A stretch of DNA of 64,000 nucleotides, from NCBI GenBank assembly GCA_025331125.1, contig JAOALB010000004.1, positions 124,001-188,000 on the forward strand, read 5' to 3'. The first letter of the stretch is position 1; the number at the start of each line of letters is the position of its first letter. Both the position numbers and the translations under genes were made by a program. Below, piece after piece: positions 1 through 10,597 of this stretch. The notes under the pieces were generated by a model. That model had not been told where the DNA came from and made no database searches. It saw only the letters and a list, made by a program, of their open reading frames with translations. This stretch comes from Mycogone perniciosa (taxonomy: Eukaryota; Ascomycota; Sordariomycetes; Hypocreales; Hypocreaceae).

Positions 1-2246
1 CCCCGACATCGCCTCCGAGATATAAAGGATCTTCTGCATGCCCGTCAGGAGAGTCCCTTCAAATGCTGCGAAGCTTGCCGGCATTCGAGTGACATCGCCT
101 GATTCCGAAGAAGGTAACCAGTCCTCGACATGCTTGATATTCTCAGCATCCCTATTCCAGGCGGCGCAAAGGGCGGTTACGCACCGCTCCCTGGAGATGC
201 CGACCAAAGTCTTTAGCTGCTCGAGTTCCTGGCCATCTCCCGATCTAACGGGAGTGATGGTGGCCAGATCCGAAGCTCCCGAGCCCACCAAAGCCAGCAT
301 CTTAGAGAGATAGTGCACGGCACTGATGGAGTTTGACCATGGCGGCCAGAAGGCAAGCTTTTCCCACGGCTCACCTCTCCTAGGGGATGGCGGTGGCGGA
401 TTATTTGGATCAAAATTGAATCTCGGATCTCGAATCGAGGTGGGCGTTAGAGAGTTACCAAAACCACCGGCTGATGCTGGAGATCTAGGTGTTATCGGGA
501 GCGGCGAGAATAGTAGCGAAATGTCCTCAGGGGGCAAGCCGGCAAAGAATTCATACACATGCCCTCGCAAGAGATTCACCAATTCCACGACACCTTTCTC
601 AAGGTCTGACACAGTTTGGTGGGTTAGTTGGTGATGGGTTTGTGATTCGCCGCCGTAGCCCATAGGCAGTGTCCTTTGAGTCTTGCCCTCTATGAAGCCT
701 TGTGCTGTCTGCCAGAATTCCAACACTTCTCCAAGAATACCTTGAGAAGAAATGAGATTGGTTAGGAAAGTGAGGATCTTCTCCCACAGTTCAATCACAT
801 CCGCAGAGTCGTTCGCCGTTGGCTTATTGTCAATGCTCTGCCTGCCTAGGGAACGAAGATGGGAAGCCACAGTCTGTGGTGACGGTTTCTCGTCACGAGC
901 CAATCTTCGTCGGAGCACTTCGATTTCCACCCTTGTGTGCTCTCCTGTTGCTTGGATCTTGCCTTTGAGGTAGTCATATCGGCTCAGCAGCCACACCCAT
1001 ATAGGATTGTCCTCGACGCCAAGCTCCAACAGTAAGGCAATGTTGTCCATATACTGATCTAGCCCGCGTCCAGCACTGGTCTCGGATTTTGATAGCGTGT
1101 GGAATGAAACAAGCCTTTTCCACACCTCCCTCTTGAAATTCTGAATTTGACGGTCAACATCGTGCCACATGCGGCCCGCAAGCAAGATCTGATAGAGTTG
1201 GGCATCGTCCGGCGTTTGGCCCTTGAGTTCATTTGATAAACTGCGCGCCTCGTCGGAAAACCTTCTGGCACGGTTGTATGCCTCCACCAAGGTTTCGTAA
1301 TCTTTTCTTTTGATGCAGTCGGATATTGTTGGGCTCAATTCCACATAGTCCTTGAATTGGTCCAGGTATTTGGAGAACGTTTTCAGATTCCCTTCCTTTT
1401 CTCGACCTCCTAAAGCCGGTCCCCAAACATCTTCGGCTTTGGCAGAAACATCCAAAAGAGGAGCTTTGATTCCAAGGACACCATATTCGCTTTCCTTGAC
1501 CAAGGCATTCTTCTTGCGAGTATCCGACATAGACAACGCCAGCGGGTTGTTAGGGCCAATTCTTCCACTGCCACTGCGCAAACTGTGTCGACTCGCATGA
1601 CGGTTGTGGCCCTGAGACCGAGATGGAGGGCTGTCGCCTCCACGGTGCTTCATCTCCTTGTACACATTGTCTATCGTAGCTTTTGCCCGAACGAATCTCT
1701 CGAAGTTGCTCTCCACCAGGGCTTTGAGAGACGCAGATTTCTGATCAATCGACTGCGAGAGAACATCTAAGCCATCTAGCAAGGTGCGTGTATCAGCGCT
1801 GGAATGCATCTGCGACAAGAACAGAGCAGGGGAAAATGTTGTTGAAGAAAGCATAAAGCGGTTCCCTGTACCAGCACGATCAGCCCTAGATATATCAAAC
1901 GCGACGTGTCGTTGGGAGACTCACGCAGTCGCGCATCATCTTGCAAGGGGAGTCCTAGTTGTTTCAATGAGCGAACAACGCTGTCTGTCGTCCCTAACGG
2001 ATCCGGCTCGTCTTTCTGGACCACGCTGTTGACCCCTCCTTTCCCGCCTTCTAACCCCAGCGCAAGGTTTCTTCCATCACTGATGGCTGATTCGAGAGCC
2101 TGGTACCGTGACTGCTGTCGATTGTGCTTCTTGGCCTCGCCTTCGTCACCGGAAGATTCGTTGCCATCCTTCTCGGCAGGCCATTCTGTCGGGTACGCCG
2201 TGGGAAGCTGGTAGAAGTCGAGGATTGTCCGCTCGTAGTCGCCCAT
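1..2246 (-). CDS. SEC5: Exocyst complex component Sec5 (N-terminal part; 3' end beyond window)
   Basis: Sec5 is a subunit of the exocyst, which tethers secretory vesicles to the plasma membrane at growing tips. Exons are 1925-2246 and 1865 down to 1, with a 59-nt intron (1866-1924, GTGAGT..CAG). The ATG at 2244-2246 begins MGDYERTILDFYQLPT; an in-frame GTG upstream is less likely. About 729 codons lie in the window and the frame is open to the edge, so the C-terminus is missing. Recognisable Sec5 features are the short acidic N-terminus, the block DEPDPLGTTDSVVRSLKQLG, the segment around SFxxxLFLSQMHSSAD, and the coiled region containing VESNFERFVRAKATIDNVYKEM, followed by a mostly helical rod. 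It shares a 691-bp divergent promoter with IDH2. The family call rests on remembered Sec5 N-terminal motifs and is fairly firm. Confidence 0.85.
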
Positions 2247-2937
2247 GGTGTTGGATGCAGATGCGGTTAAGTGAGACACGGGGGAACAGGCTGCCCCGTT
2301 ATGGCCGTCGCATACTAAGCCAAGCGATTCGAACGGTCGTGCGTGTCGAAGCGGAGTTTAGGAGTTGGTTGGTTTATCGGAGCTTCGCAAGGACAGAGTA
2401 GGCTTAAGGTGTTGCAATGTTGAAGCATGCATCAAGCTCATGGCACCCAAAGGAGGTTCTGTGGCTGCACGATGCATGTGGACACGCCCCGGTGTGGCTG
2501 CAGACAATAAATAGCCAGCCACACAAATCATCAATCACCAGCCACAACGCCTCAGTCAGTCAGCAGCATCAGCCTCATTATTCCAGGTCCCCCCGGTTTA
2601 AAGGCGGCTCGGAGTGCATAGACGCAACTCCGACGGCTCCGAGGCGCTTGACCGAAGCAGACCCAGTAAAACGAGGAAAAAACAGTGCCGCGGCATATCT
2701 TCTGTGGCTGATGGTGGCTGGTGCCCTCCACTCAGCGCTGTTTGAGCCACTCGCAGCGCAGGACCCAAGGCTCAAGCGTGCATATCGGCGGCTTGCAGTT
2801 TCGCCCATTCCGGACACCTATCAAAAAACTTTCAATCATTTTTTGTTTGTTCTGCGCGCTCATTCTCTTGCTCTGCCGGGCAAAGTTTCTTGATTTCCTT
2901 ATTTCACCTGGAACGCGCAGTTTCACAAACCCTCAAA
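2247..2937. promoter_or_regulatory. Divergent intergenic region between SEC5 and IDH2
   Basis: This 691-bp stretch separates two divergently transcribed genes, so it must hold both promoters and both 5' leaders. Pyrimidine-rich tracts lie just before the IDH2 ATG, around 2820-2920. I see no strong TATA box or recognised factor site and no other coding sequence. Short ORFs here lack family features. Confidence 0.6.
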
Positions 2938-4440
2938 ATGCTGGCCATTCGGGCTTTCTCCAACCCTGCCGCCAGGCAAGGCCTGCGTGCGGCTCCCCGC
3001 GCTGCCGCCACCTGGGCGATTTCTGTACGGATAATATGCGCCCAGCGCTGTGGAATCGCTCTGCTAACGTAGCAACTTGTCTAGAGCCAGCGATTCTACT
3101 CCCAGGAGCGAGTTGCCAAGTATGAAGGCTTCAAGGACTCGAACGTACGTTGCTCAATGCTCGCCAGGCACTTTCCGCAGCCTTTCCGTGACTTTTCCGC
3201 GGCTATCCCCAGAGTCTAAGCGGGATAAAATCACTCAAGCCGCACTGATTATGTTTACGACGACTAAAAAAATACAAGACACTTACAACATCTATAGGGC
3301 AACTTCCTTGTCAGCTTGATCGAGGGCGATGGCATTGGCCCCGAGATTTCACAGTCTGTCAAGGACATCTTCGCCGCCGCCAAGGTTCGTCTGGACCCCT
3401 CCTTATCGGTTCGGCTGATTCAACACAATGACATCAGGACTAAAAAACAATTATAGACCCCAATTGCTTGGGAATCCATCGATGTCACTCCTATCCTCAA
3501 GGATGGCAAGACGGCCATCCCAGATGCTGCCATTGAGAGCATCAAGAAGAACAAGATTGCCCTCAAGGGTCCTCTGGCGGTACGTGGTGGGCTGTATACA
3601 CCATGCATTTACCTCCCGGCAGATGTTCTAACTATTACCTTTCACTAGACCCCTGTTGGCAAGGGCCACGTCTCTCTCAACCTGACTCTGCGACGAACAT
3701 TCAACCTCTTCGCCAACCTGCGCCCCTGCCGATCAGTCGCTGGATTCAAGACACCCTACGACAACGTCGACACCGTCCTGATTCGAGAGAACACCGAGGG
3801 CGAGTACTCTGGTATTGAGCACATTGTTGTTGATGGTGTTGTTCAGAGCATCAAGCTCATCACCAGCGAGGCCAGCGAGCGTGTCCTGCGATTCGCCTTC
3901 CAGCACGCCGAGGCCATTGGCCGCAAGAAGGTCCGTGTCGTCCACAAGGCCACCATCATGAAGATGTCCGATGGTCTCTTCGTCAACGTCGCCGAGCGCG
4001 TTGCCAAGGACTTCCCCAACATTGAGTTCGACGCTGAGTTGCTGGACAACACCTGCCTCAAGATGGTCACGGACCCCAACCCCTACAACGACAAGGTCCT
4101 GGTCATGCCCAACCTGTACGGCGACATTCTGTCTGATATGTGCGCCGGTCTTATCGGTGGTCTCGGCCTGACCCCATCTGGCAACATCGGTGATGAGTGC
4201 TCCATCTTCGAGGCCGTCCACGGCTCGGCCCCAGATATTGCCGGCAAGGGCCTTGCCAACCCCACTGCCCTGCTGCTCAGCTCCATCATGATGCTGCGCC
4301 ACATGCGCCTCAACGAGCACGCTGGCAGGATCGAGAAGGCCATCTTCGACACCCTGGCCGAGGGCAAGGCCCTGACGGGCGACTTGGGCGGCAAGGCCAA
4401 GACCCACGAGTACGCTGCCGCCATCATTGAGAAGCTGTAA
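2938..4440 (+). CDS. IDH2: NAD-dependent isocitrate dehydrogenase subunit 2, mitochondrial
   Basis: Catalytic subunit of the mitochondrial NAD-IDH hetero-octamer, which oxidises isocitrate to 2-oxoglutarate in the TCA cycle. Five exons: 2938-3024, 3085-3144, 3298-3384, 3457-3579 and 3649-4440, giving 382 residues (yeast Idh2 is 369). All five exons join in phase 0. The N-terminus (MLAIRAFSNPAARQGLRAAP) is Arg/Ala-rich and acid-free, as expected for a mitochondrial presequence. Diagnostic blocks are LIEGDGIGPEIS, LKGPLATPVGKGHVSLNLTL, RENTEGEYSGIEH and NLYGDILSDMCAGLIGGLGL, the last being the IDH/IPMDH signature. Substrate-binding Arg and Asp residues of the family are present. The GPLATPVGKGH form favours Idh2 over regulatory Idh1. 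Confidence 0.95.
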
Positions 4441-5543
4441 ATAGACGTCATTTTTTGATACCTTACCACCAAACCCGACACCCGATCACCTATTACTACC
4501 ACGATGACGACCCGTTATTCATCATCACAATGTCAACCCGGGCTTAAACCTCGCGGTTTTTGCGTCATATCCATCCGCACATCAAAACAAAACACCATCC
4601 CCTGATCCATTGTTGACATACATACACTTGGGAAGGGAAGGAAGGGGAGTAGAAGTATGCATGTTGGTAGTAGAGTGTACCAAGTGCGCTACGGCGCTAC
4701 GAGATCGTGAAGAGAGATACATTTGTTCAAAGATTCGGTGTGCGCGCCAAACTTGATGTGTGAGATGTCAGTAAACATCACTTCCCAAATTACAGAGTGA
4801 ATGCCAAAAAGTAAGGCAATGGGTAAACACATATAGGTATATGCTATAAATATCATGCTGCATACGGAGTTCCTCCGCTGAGGTCGCAGGGTGGTGACTG
4901 GAGGAGGTTAGTAATTGGTTTACAACTTCGAAGGCTGAGGGGGAGAATGATGGCCCTCTGATACTGGTCTATCGCCGCTCATTCTCCTCCCGTGCCAGCT
5001 TCATCCCGTATGTTACTAAGCATCATGGTAGCATCTAGGCCCACTCCGACTCCGTTGCATCGGCACGGTATCGGCATAGGACCCACCCGGTACCTCTCAG
5101 GGATCCGGCCCGGTCCGGGCCTGTCCCCTTGTCTGTACTGGATTTTTTTTTCTGACCTAGGAACCTGCATATCCAACTTGCTAGCCCTTCCGCAAAACTG
5201 TGGATTTAATCCAATAGATCCGGCCGATGAGACTACTGTCATTGTGCGGGAGATCCAGATCCCGTACGAATGGATTGAGTGGGCGAGACGGTATATGTCC
5301 AAAACTGCTGGTTTTCCGGACCCAGTCGAATAGTGTTACGACTGTGTGGATACCCTTGTGTTGTACCTCTACATGGACTCTTTTGCTAAAGTAAACGGCC
5401 AAACGGACATAGTAAAGCAGGGGCCGTAAAAGACATCACGATGAATACTTCTGATCACTTGAAAATACATATCTCTGACACAAATGTCTCTGGTCGCTGC
5501 AAATAGCTCTGGTTACCACAATTACTTCTGATTGCCGGCAATT
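4441..5543. other. Intergenic, IDH2 3' flank to hypothetical gene
   Basis: 1.1 kb between two genes whose 3' ends face each other. It should hold both 3' UTRs. A GC-rich patch with GGTCC/CCGG runs sits at about 5085-5130. ORFs of about 110 codons on both strands at 4979-5333 mirror each other and show no family features. Nothing else was recognised. Confidence 0.5.
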
Positions 5544-6748
5544 CTAAGATGTCTTCGTACCAAGAGGGTTGCCTTCGTGATACAGGGCTCGTACCAACGA
5601 TACAAGCAGCACCATCAACTCTTCCATCTGACCCTTATCTGTAATCCTGAAGGGCTTGTATTGGTTCATGGTCAAAAACATGGAATCCTTTGGCGCGGGA
5701 CTCAAACCCAGTTCAGGGGCGGCGGCGTTTTTATCCTTTTTGGATTTGACTGGAGCCATAGGCGGGCTATCTCCGGGCACCTCAGGACTTGACGTCTTTT
5801 CGGCACGAGTAGCTGCTTGCTCCGTTCTCGTCTTGCCCATAGGCAGATCCCAGGTCGCTGTTAGTTGCGGCGATACCTGCTCGAGGTATGCAGATGTAGA
5901 CTCCACGTCTGAACCGGGAGAGGACGGAATGGGGCTATCTGTAGGGTGGCGGCGGGTTGGTGATTCAGGTGTGATCTTTCTAACGGCTGGCAAAGCCTTT
6001 TTCCCGGTGATGTACTCGAGATAGTCATGATCGGATCTGGCAACAGTGACGTATATCTGGTCAAAGTTTTGAGATAGGATGACTCGTCTATGGAAAAGTC
6101 ATCATTAGAAAAGTCCACGATCCAGATACATGTGGTGATATATGTGAGTGGTAGTGGGTGGGTGACATACCGATAAACGCCATTCTCATCTGATCGTCGA
6201 GGGAGCAACCCGGATTTCTCTTGGCTAGAGATCCAAGCCGCCATCTTGGCACCCTCTTGAAGCTGTATTGCGGGCTGATTGTTGTCTGGGTTACGTCGTC
6301 TAGCTTTCACCTCGACTATAGCGAGACTAGGGCATTCTTCCTCGAGTTTGTCGTCCCGGACGAACAGCAAGCAGCCATCTGTCACAGCGACAATTATTTC
6401 GGTGTCCTCTCCCTCGGTGCTTTTGGTGCGTGGTTTGCAGACGGCGAACTCCTTTCGAGCAGCGGACCATCGGACTTTGCTGGATACCCTCGTGTCATAC
6501 ATGCAAAGCCCCCCAAGCAGTGAAAGAAAGGTGTAGTTGACTTCATCTTCCATAGGAGGTCGCGAATGCACCAAGGATGTCAAGCTTCCCTCGTATGAGC
6601 TGTCAGAACTCCCACCTTGACTCACGACAGCGGAGACTCTATCCTCTTCATCAAGGGTGCCCACAGAGGACGATGACGTTTTCCTTGGCTGGGGTCGAGA
6701 GATCTGAGGGGACCAACTTCTCAACAGGATCACCAATGACGAGAGCAT
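5544..6748 (-). CDS. Hypothetical protein with PD-(D/E)XK-like core; 5' end uncertain
   Basis: Two exons, 6171-6748 and 5544-6087, joined across an 83-nt intron (6088-6170, GTATGT..TAG); 373 residues from the ATG at 6748. The join gives a smooth stretch, RRVILSQNFDQIYVTVARSD. Residues ending SLAIVEVKARRR, then QEGAKMAAWIS, resemble the E-x-K strand plus following Q/E helix of PD-(D/E)XK-fold proteins common among fungal hypotheticals. The nuclease role is inference, and the upstream Asp is not certain. The C-terminal part is Ser/Pro/Lys-rich and probably disordered. Upstream, a different frame (about 6690-6809, preceded by a possible exon near 6890-6935) reads as plausible protein (VPWVSNALVIGDPVEKLVPSD) and then hits a stop. 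The true N-terminus may therefore lie there, broken by a frameshift. No product name is offered. Confidence 0.5.
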
Positions 6749-7023
6749 TCGAGACCCATGGAACACCCCCCTCTCCACTACTCCCTCCGAATTCCACTGG
6801 GACAATCATAGCCTTGTGGTTGTAATCAGGAAAATTAAGCGATCAGAAGAAGTAATCGTAATGCGTTTGCGGACCCTGCTTTACCTCTCAAAAGGGTTTG
6901 CCGTACATTTACAGGCATGTGGTCCGCTATTCCTGTTAGGAAACGGACAGAAAAACAATCCATATTGACATTCTGTCGCTTCCACTGTGAATCTCTTCAC
7001 CCCGACCAATCGCCCGTGATACC

Positions 7024-7640
7024 TCATGCTGGCGCCGTACCAACTTCTCCTGGCATTGGGATCCTTAGTGTCGATGTTGCCCCTGGGTTTTTATGACGCG
7101 TAGCATTTGCGTCCCTAGTGACATGGCTTTTTAGTGCATCGTCAGAGAAGAATGTCTTGCCCATTGGTTTGGCCAGCAGCCACCGAAGCGCGACTCGTGC
7201 ATCTCTCGGCAAGCTGCCGTCGGGTGACAGAAGATTTAGTTGACGGGAAACCCGGACATGGAGGTTTTTATTTTCAACATGCATTTATAGGATGCGGCAG
7301 CCTATCGCATAGAAGCTGAACACCAAAATCTTGGGTAACAAGAATCAGTAACTTGTTGTTGCCACAGAGGTAGTCCCTTTGACCTACAGGATGTGTGTGA
7401 TGTTCTGGCCAATAACGCATTGCTAGGTGATGCCTTAGAAGAATTACAGCTAGCAACACTTCGCTTCGCAGAATTCGATCATCTGGCGCAAGGGTGTCTA
7501 AAACAAATGCCATGGTATGAGATATATCCGACTGTGTCTCAAAACGTCCTGGCCCACGGTAATACAATGATCTCTCCAGCCAAAAGCGATAAACCTTGTT
7601 ACTTGCGCCCATCCAGCCTCGTTGGCCACTTTGAAACATA
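7024..7640 (-). pseudogene. Probable decayed fragment of an accessory fungal gene
   Basis: Two minus-strand frames carry protein-like sequence that seems to belong together but is not in one frame. The segment read from about 7560 down to 7280 (ISHTMAFVLDTLAPDDRIL, RSEVLLAVILL, then LLVTQDFGVQLLCDRL) is followed after an apparent one-base shift near 7285 by ENKNLHVRVSRQLNL and ARVALRWLLAKPMGKT (to about 7130). The order helix-rich 'ILRSE', then a strand pair, then 'RWLL..P.GKT' recalls a domain I have seen in many uncharacterised Sordariomycete proteins. No good ATG opens it. It overlaps the end of the neighbouring reading frame at 7498-7640. Frameshift decay is the simplest reading; an unrecognised intron is the alternative. 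Confidence 0.35.
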
Positions 7641-8006
7641 GCTCCAGTTGGGTTTGCGGAATCTGACCTACCAAATAGCCGAGGTTAATATGTATCACTC
7701 AAGCGATATTTAGCACTTACACATCGCCTCGCGTCGCAGAAAGGGGTGAGTATAGCGTCCAGTCTCAATCATGTTCCAAAGTCCGTCGCAAATGTTCGCC
7801 ATGCAATTAAAGCCCAGTTGTCGGGCGTACCAACTGACGTCCCACAAGTCTTCCGGATCATGTTCTGGCCATTTCTCCTCATTCTTCTTGTAAAGTCGAA
7901 CGTATCGCCCTGCTATATTGGGCGGAGCAGGCAAAAAGAACCGTGGCTCTAGATCAATTGGCCGCGTATCGTCAATATTCAAAAGGTGTCTTTTTGCGTT
8001 TTTCAA
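7498..8006 (-). pseudogene. Hypothetical gene fragment without clear start
   Basis: Exon-like segments 7721-8006 and 7498-7667 join across a 53-nt intron (7668-7720, GTAAGT..TAG) to give coherent protein. It contains APPNIAGRYVRLYKKNEEKW, DLWDVSWYARQLGFNCMA, ANEAGWAQVTRFIAFGW and ends IPWHLF-stop. No ATG precedes it in frame; a TGA lies shortly upstream. Further upstream, up to about 8180, two more pieces in other frames (starting MVFPTYVNPGEKG and VFPAYLEVVATATSRPP) look protein-like but are separated by stops. This could be a real gene with 5' introns I failed to place, or a decayed copy. I do not recognise the product. Confidence 0.35.
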
Positions 8007-8309
8007 GAGAGCGCTTCAGTTTTGTATACTGGCCAAAGAGCTGGAGATGCCACTACAATTGGGGGTCGGGATGTGGCCGTGGCAACGACTTCAAGATACG
8101 CCGGAAAGACGGCCCTTCACATCGCCACATTTTTTTCGAGCACACCCTTTTCTCCCGGATTCACATATGTTGGGAACACCATGATGGCTGGCGATATTTC
8201 ACGTGTTAGGGATAAGTGAAACGCGCTGGTTTGCCGAGGAGTCGCAGGATCAGCGGACTCAACGAATTCAACCGGTGTGCACAGCAAGGGGAACAACGCT
8301 TCAAGCAAA

Positions 8310-9436
8310 CTATTTGGAATGAGATTGATTCAACGATGGAAAGAGAAAGAGAAAGGCATCAAAAAGACCTTGGCTTTTTGTTTCACAAAAGTAGATAGAT
8401 TAAAGTAGAGTATCTGTAAATGAACTTTTGAGTGATGTGTAAGGGGAATATACCAGTTGGAAGGTCGTTGGTGTGAATTGTTTGTTTACTTGGATGGCCT
8501 CGGCGAAACTTCGGCCCGACGAGCAGGTACCACGTGAGAGACATCAAGGAGAGACCATCTCTTCAACTGAGGCAAGGGATCTTGTCAAACACTTTCTGAT
8601 TTGCAGGTGAACTTCTCTGCCCATACACGCGAACCCCCGTGTCGAAAGGGGTGATATTCTTATGTCCGTCTCCCGTCGGAGGATAAACCTAATCATGCTT
8701 GGCACTAAGCCGGATTAACACAGCTCCACAGCAATGAAGTCATTCAGAGACGTTTTCAAGCCTTGGTCTGGACCTTCAGGTCAGACATCAATGACGTTCG
8801 AGAACGAATCCATATACGACAAGCATCAGTTCGAGGTATCCCTTCAACCGGAAGCAGGAATGAAGAGTGAAAATGTAATTGGTTTGACTCAAAAGCGCAG
8901 GATCTTGCCGATTCCCATTCACTGCTCAGATGTCATCGTTATAGCGCCTAAAACAAAACGTAATAATACTAGGTATACATGGTATCTCCGCGGTGCAAAC
9001 AACCAAATGAAACCTGATTCCCTTCCAATCAAAACATGCCGTGTTGTCCGAGAAAAGGGTGGCGAAGTTGCATATGTGTTGTACCTGTCATACGTGGTCG
9101 TAACTCATGACGTTTCAATGCCCCATTTCATATCCATCCATATTATTCTTGTGCCGTGTCCCGCCCTGTGCTGAGGGGTGCGAATACCCAAAGACAAAAG
9201 AAAATTGGCCCAAGATGCAGTCTGATTGCTGCCCGCCCCAAGTTCCCCGAAATCCGACGCCTAAACAATGCAAAAATGCTAAGAGCAGAACAAACAAATA
9301 GGAATTTAGGTGTGGTGCGTAGTGAGTATGCGAGAGTCGCATGATCGATTTTTAGTGGTGGCGCATCATGTCCGCTTGCGCATTCCTGTCGGCCAAATCC
9401 GTCAATATTGCGCAACTAGTCGTAGCTGATTGCTTT
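8310..9436. other. Intergenic, no supported gene
   Basis: 1.1 kb between the accessory patch and the F-box gene. A GA-rich run (AGAGAAAGAGAAAGG) lies at 8340-8356. One plus-strand ORF (8734-9174, 146 codons) begins with ATG but shows no family motif or spliced extension, so it is not called. AT-rich stretches near 8930-9020 show nothing recognisable. Confidence 0.45.
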
Positions 9437-10597
9437 TCATTCCCAATAGCCCAAGAAAGGCTTGGCGTCTTTCCACAAATCAGTTGGGAAAATGTTGAAG
9501 TAGCTGAGGATCGACTGTGATCCCTCCGGTGATGTTTCAAAGGCTTGTGAATCATCGTCAACCCATCGCTTCCTAATGGTGCCGGGATTGTGGATGGTTC
9601 CTCGACGATTCGGGCGGTTCGGGAAGAACAGGTGCGGGCGGCAGGCTTCGGTGAACCTCGCCCACTTCCAATCATCGGGAGATCGGCAGGATCCAAGTTG
9701 GTGGAATGCTTTGATGGTCGTGGTCCAAGATTTTTCGTCCTCGGTTGGCTCAATTGTGATGTCATAGTCCATCAGACACAATCCACACGACCCAGGAGTC
9801 TTCCGACAAGCAACGAGTCCCTCCCCACCGCTGGACGGTGTCTTCTGTAGCTCAGGAATGTACTGACGATATGAAGATGAGCTCGAGAAGAAAGAGGTGT
9901 GTTCGCAAAGTTTGAAGTCTCGGGCACCGGTGCATTTGCGAAACTCATGAACGTCAGCTTCGGTAACGGTGAAGGTGTAAGTACGCTGGAGGAAGAGCTC
10001 GTCGTCCATAACTTTGGCGGAAGTAGAGCACTGGATAGTGGTTGCGTCTCGGCGTACGCTGTGGTCGATGCACAAGTTCTCAATGGGAATACCGTACTCG
10101 GGTCCGTACAAGTGACTGTTCATGGCCAGCCTGGCGTGGGCAAAGGTCAGGCTGAAGGAATTGCCGACGGGTGAGAATCGGTCTCGATTTCCGCAGTTGA
10201 AGAGGCCATTTCCATTCTTGCTGGTGAGAATCTCGGTCTCGGAATGCGGTCCCCAGGTCTGCTGGAAAGGGTGAAGTTTGTTGCATGGGTGGCAGTAGTA
10301 GGACCCGCGGCCGAGAGGATCTCGCTCGATGAGAGTGAGGAATTGCTTCTTGTCCTGGGGGCGCATGGTCTTGTAATTTTGAGGGAAGAGAGTATAAGTG
10401 GCTGTGCAAGCGAGCTTGAGGCTCAGAGATGATGATGCGTCCAGATGATCATTGATCAGGAACAGCACATCGGTGGGGAGGTCGAGAAGGGGAGTTCTGA
10501 GGGGGATGGTCGCCTCCTCGGTGACAGTAGGGGGGGTTGTGGTGGAGACGGGAAGCCAACCACCGAGGTCCAAGAGAGAAGTAAATAGCTGAGCCAT
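9437..10597 (-). CDS. F-box domain protein
   Basis: Single exon, 386 residues, from the ATG at 10595-10597 (MAQLFTSLLDLGGW). Residues around 37-65 (LLDLPTDVLFLINDHLDASSSLSLKL) form an F-box, which binds Skp1 in SCF ubiquitin ligases. The rest has several Cys/His pairs, including YYCHPCNKLHPF, with no recognised substrate-binding repeat such as WD40 or LRR. This layout is common among lineage-expanded F-box proteins of filamentous fungi, whose targets are mostly unknown. Cys pairs in the middle could bind metal, but that is inference. The long gene-free region begins at its 5' side. Confidence 0.75.
   Translation of the reverse strand: MAQLFTSLLDLGGWLPVSTTTPPTVTEEATIPLRTPLLDLPTDVLFLINDHLDASSSLSLKLACTATYTLFPQNYKTMRPQDKKQFLTLIERDPLGRGSYYCHPCNKLHPFQQTWGPHSETEILTSKNGNGLFNCGNRDRFSPVGNSFSLTFAHARLAMNSHLYGPEYGIPIENLCIDHSVRRDATTIQCSTSAKVMDDELFLQRTYTFTVTEADVHEFRKCTGARDFKLCEHTSFFSSSSSYRQYIPELQKTPSSGGEGLVACRKTPGSCGLCLMDYDITIEPTEDEKSWTTTIKAFHQLGSCRSPDDWKWARFTEACRPHLFFPNRPNRRGTIHNPGTIRKRWVDDDSQAFETSPEGSQSILSYFNIFPTDLWKDAKPFLGYWE

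Noticed and set aside
3733..4407. 224-codon minus-strand ORF opposite IDH2
   Set aside because: Antisense shadow of a GC-rich, codon-biased exon.
4979..5333. Opposed ORFs of about 110 codons in the IDH2 3' flank
   Set aside because: They mirror each other on both strands and match no known family pattern.
8734..9174. 146-codon plus-strand ORF with ATG
   Set aside because: No recognisable motif, no splice extension, odd composition, and it ends in hydrophobic noise. Not enough to call a gene.
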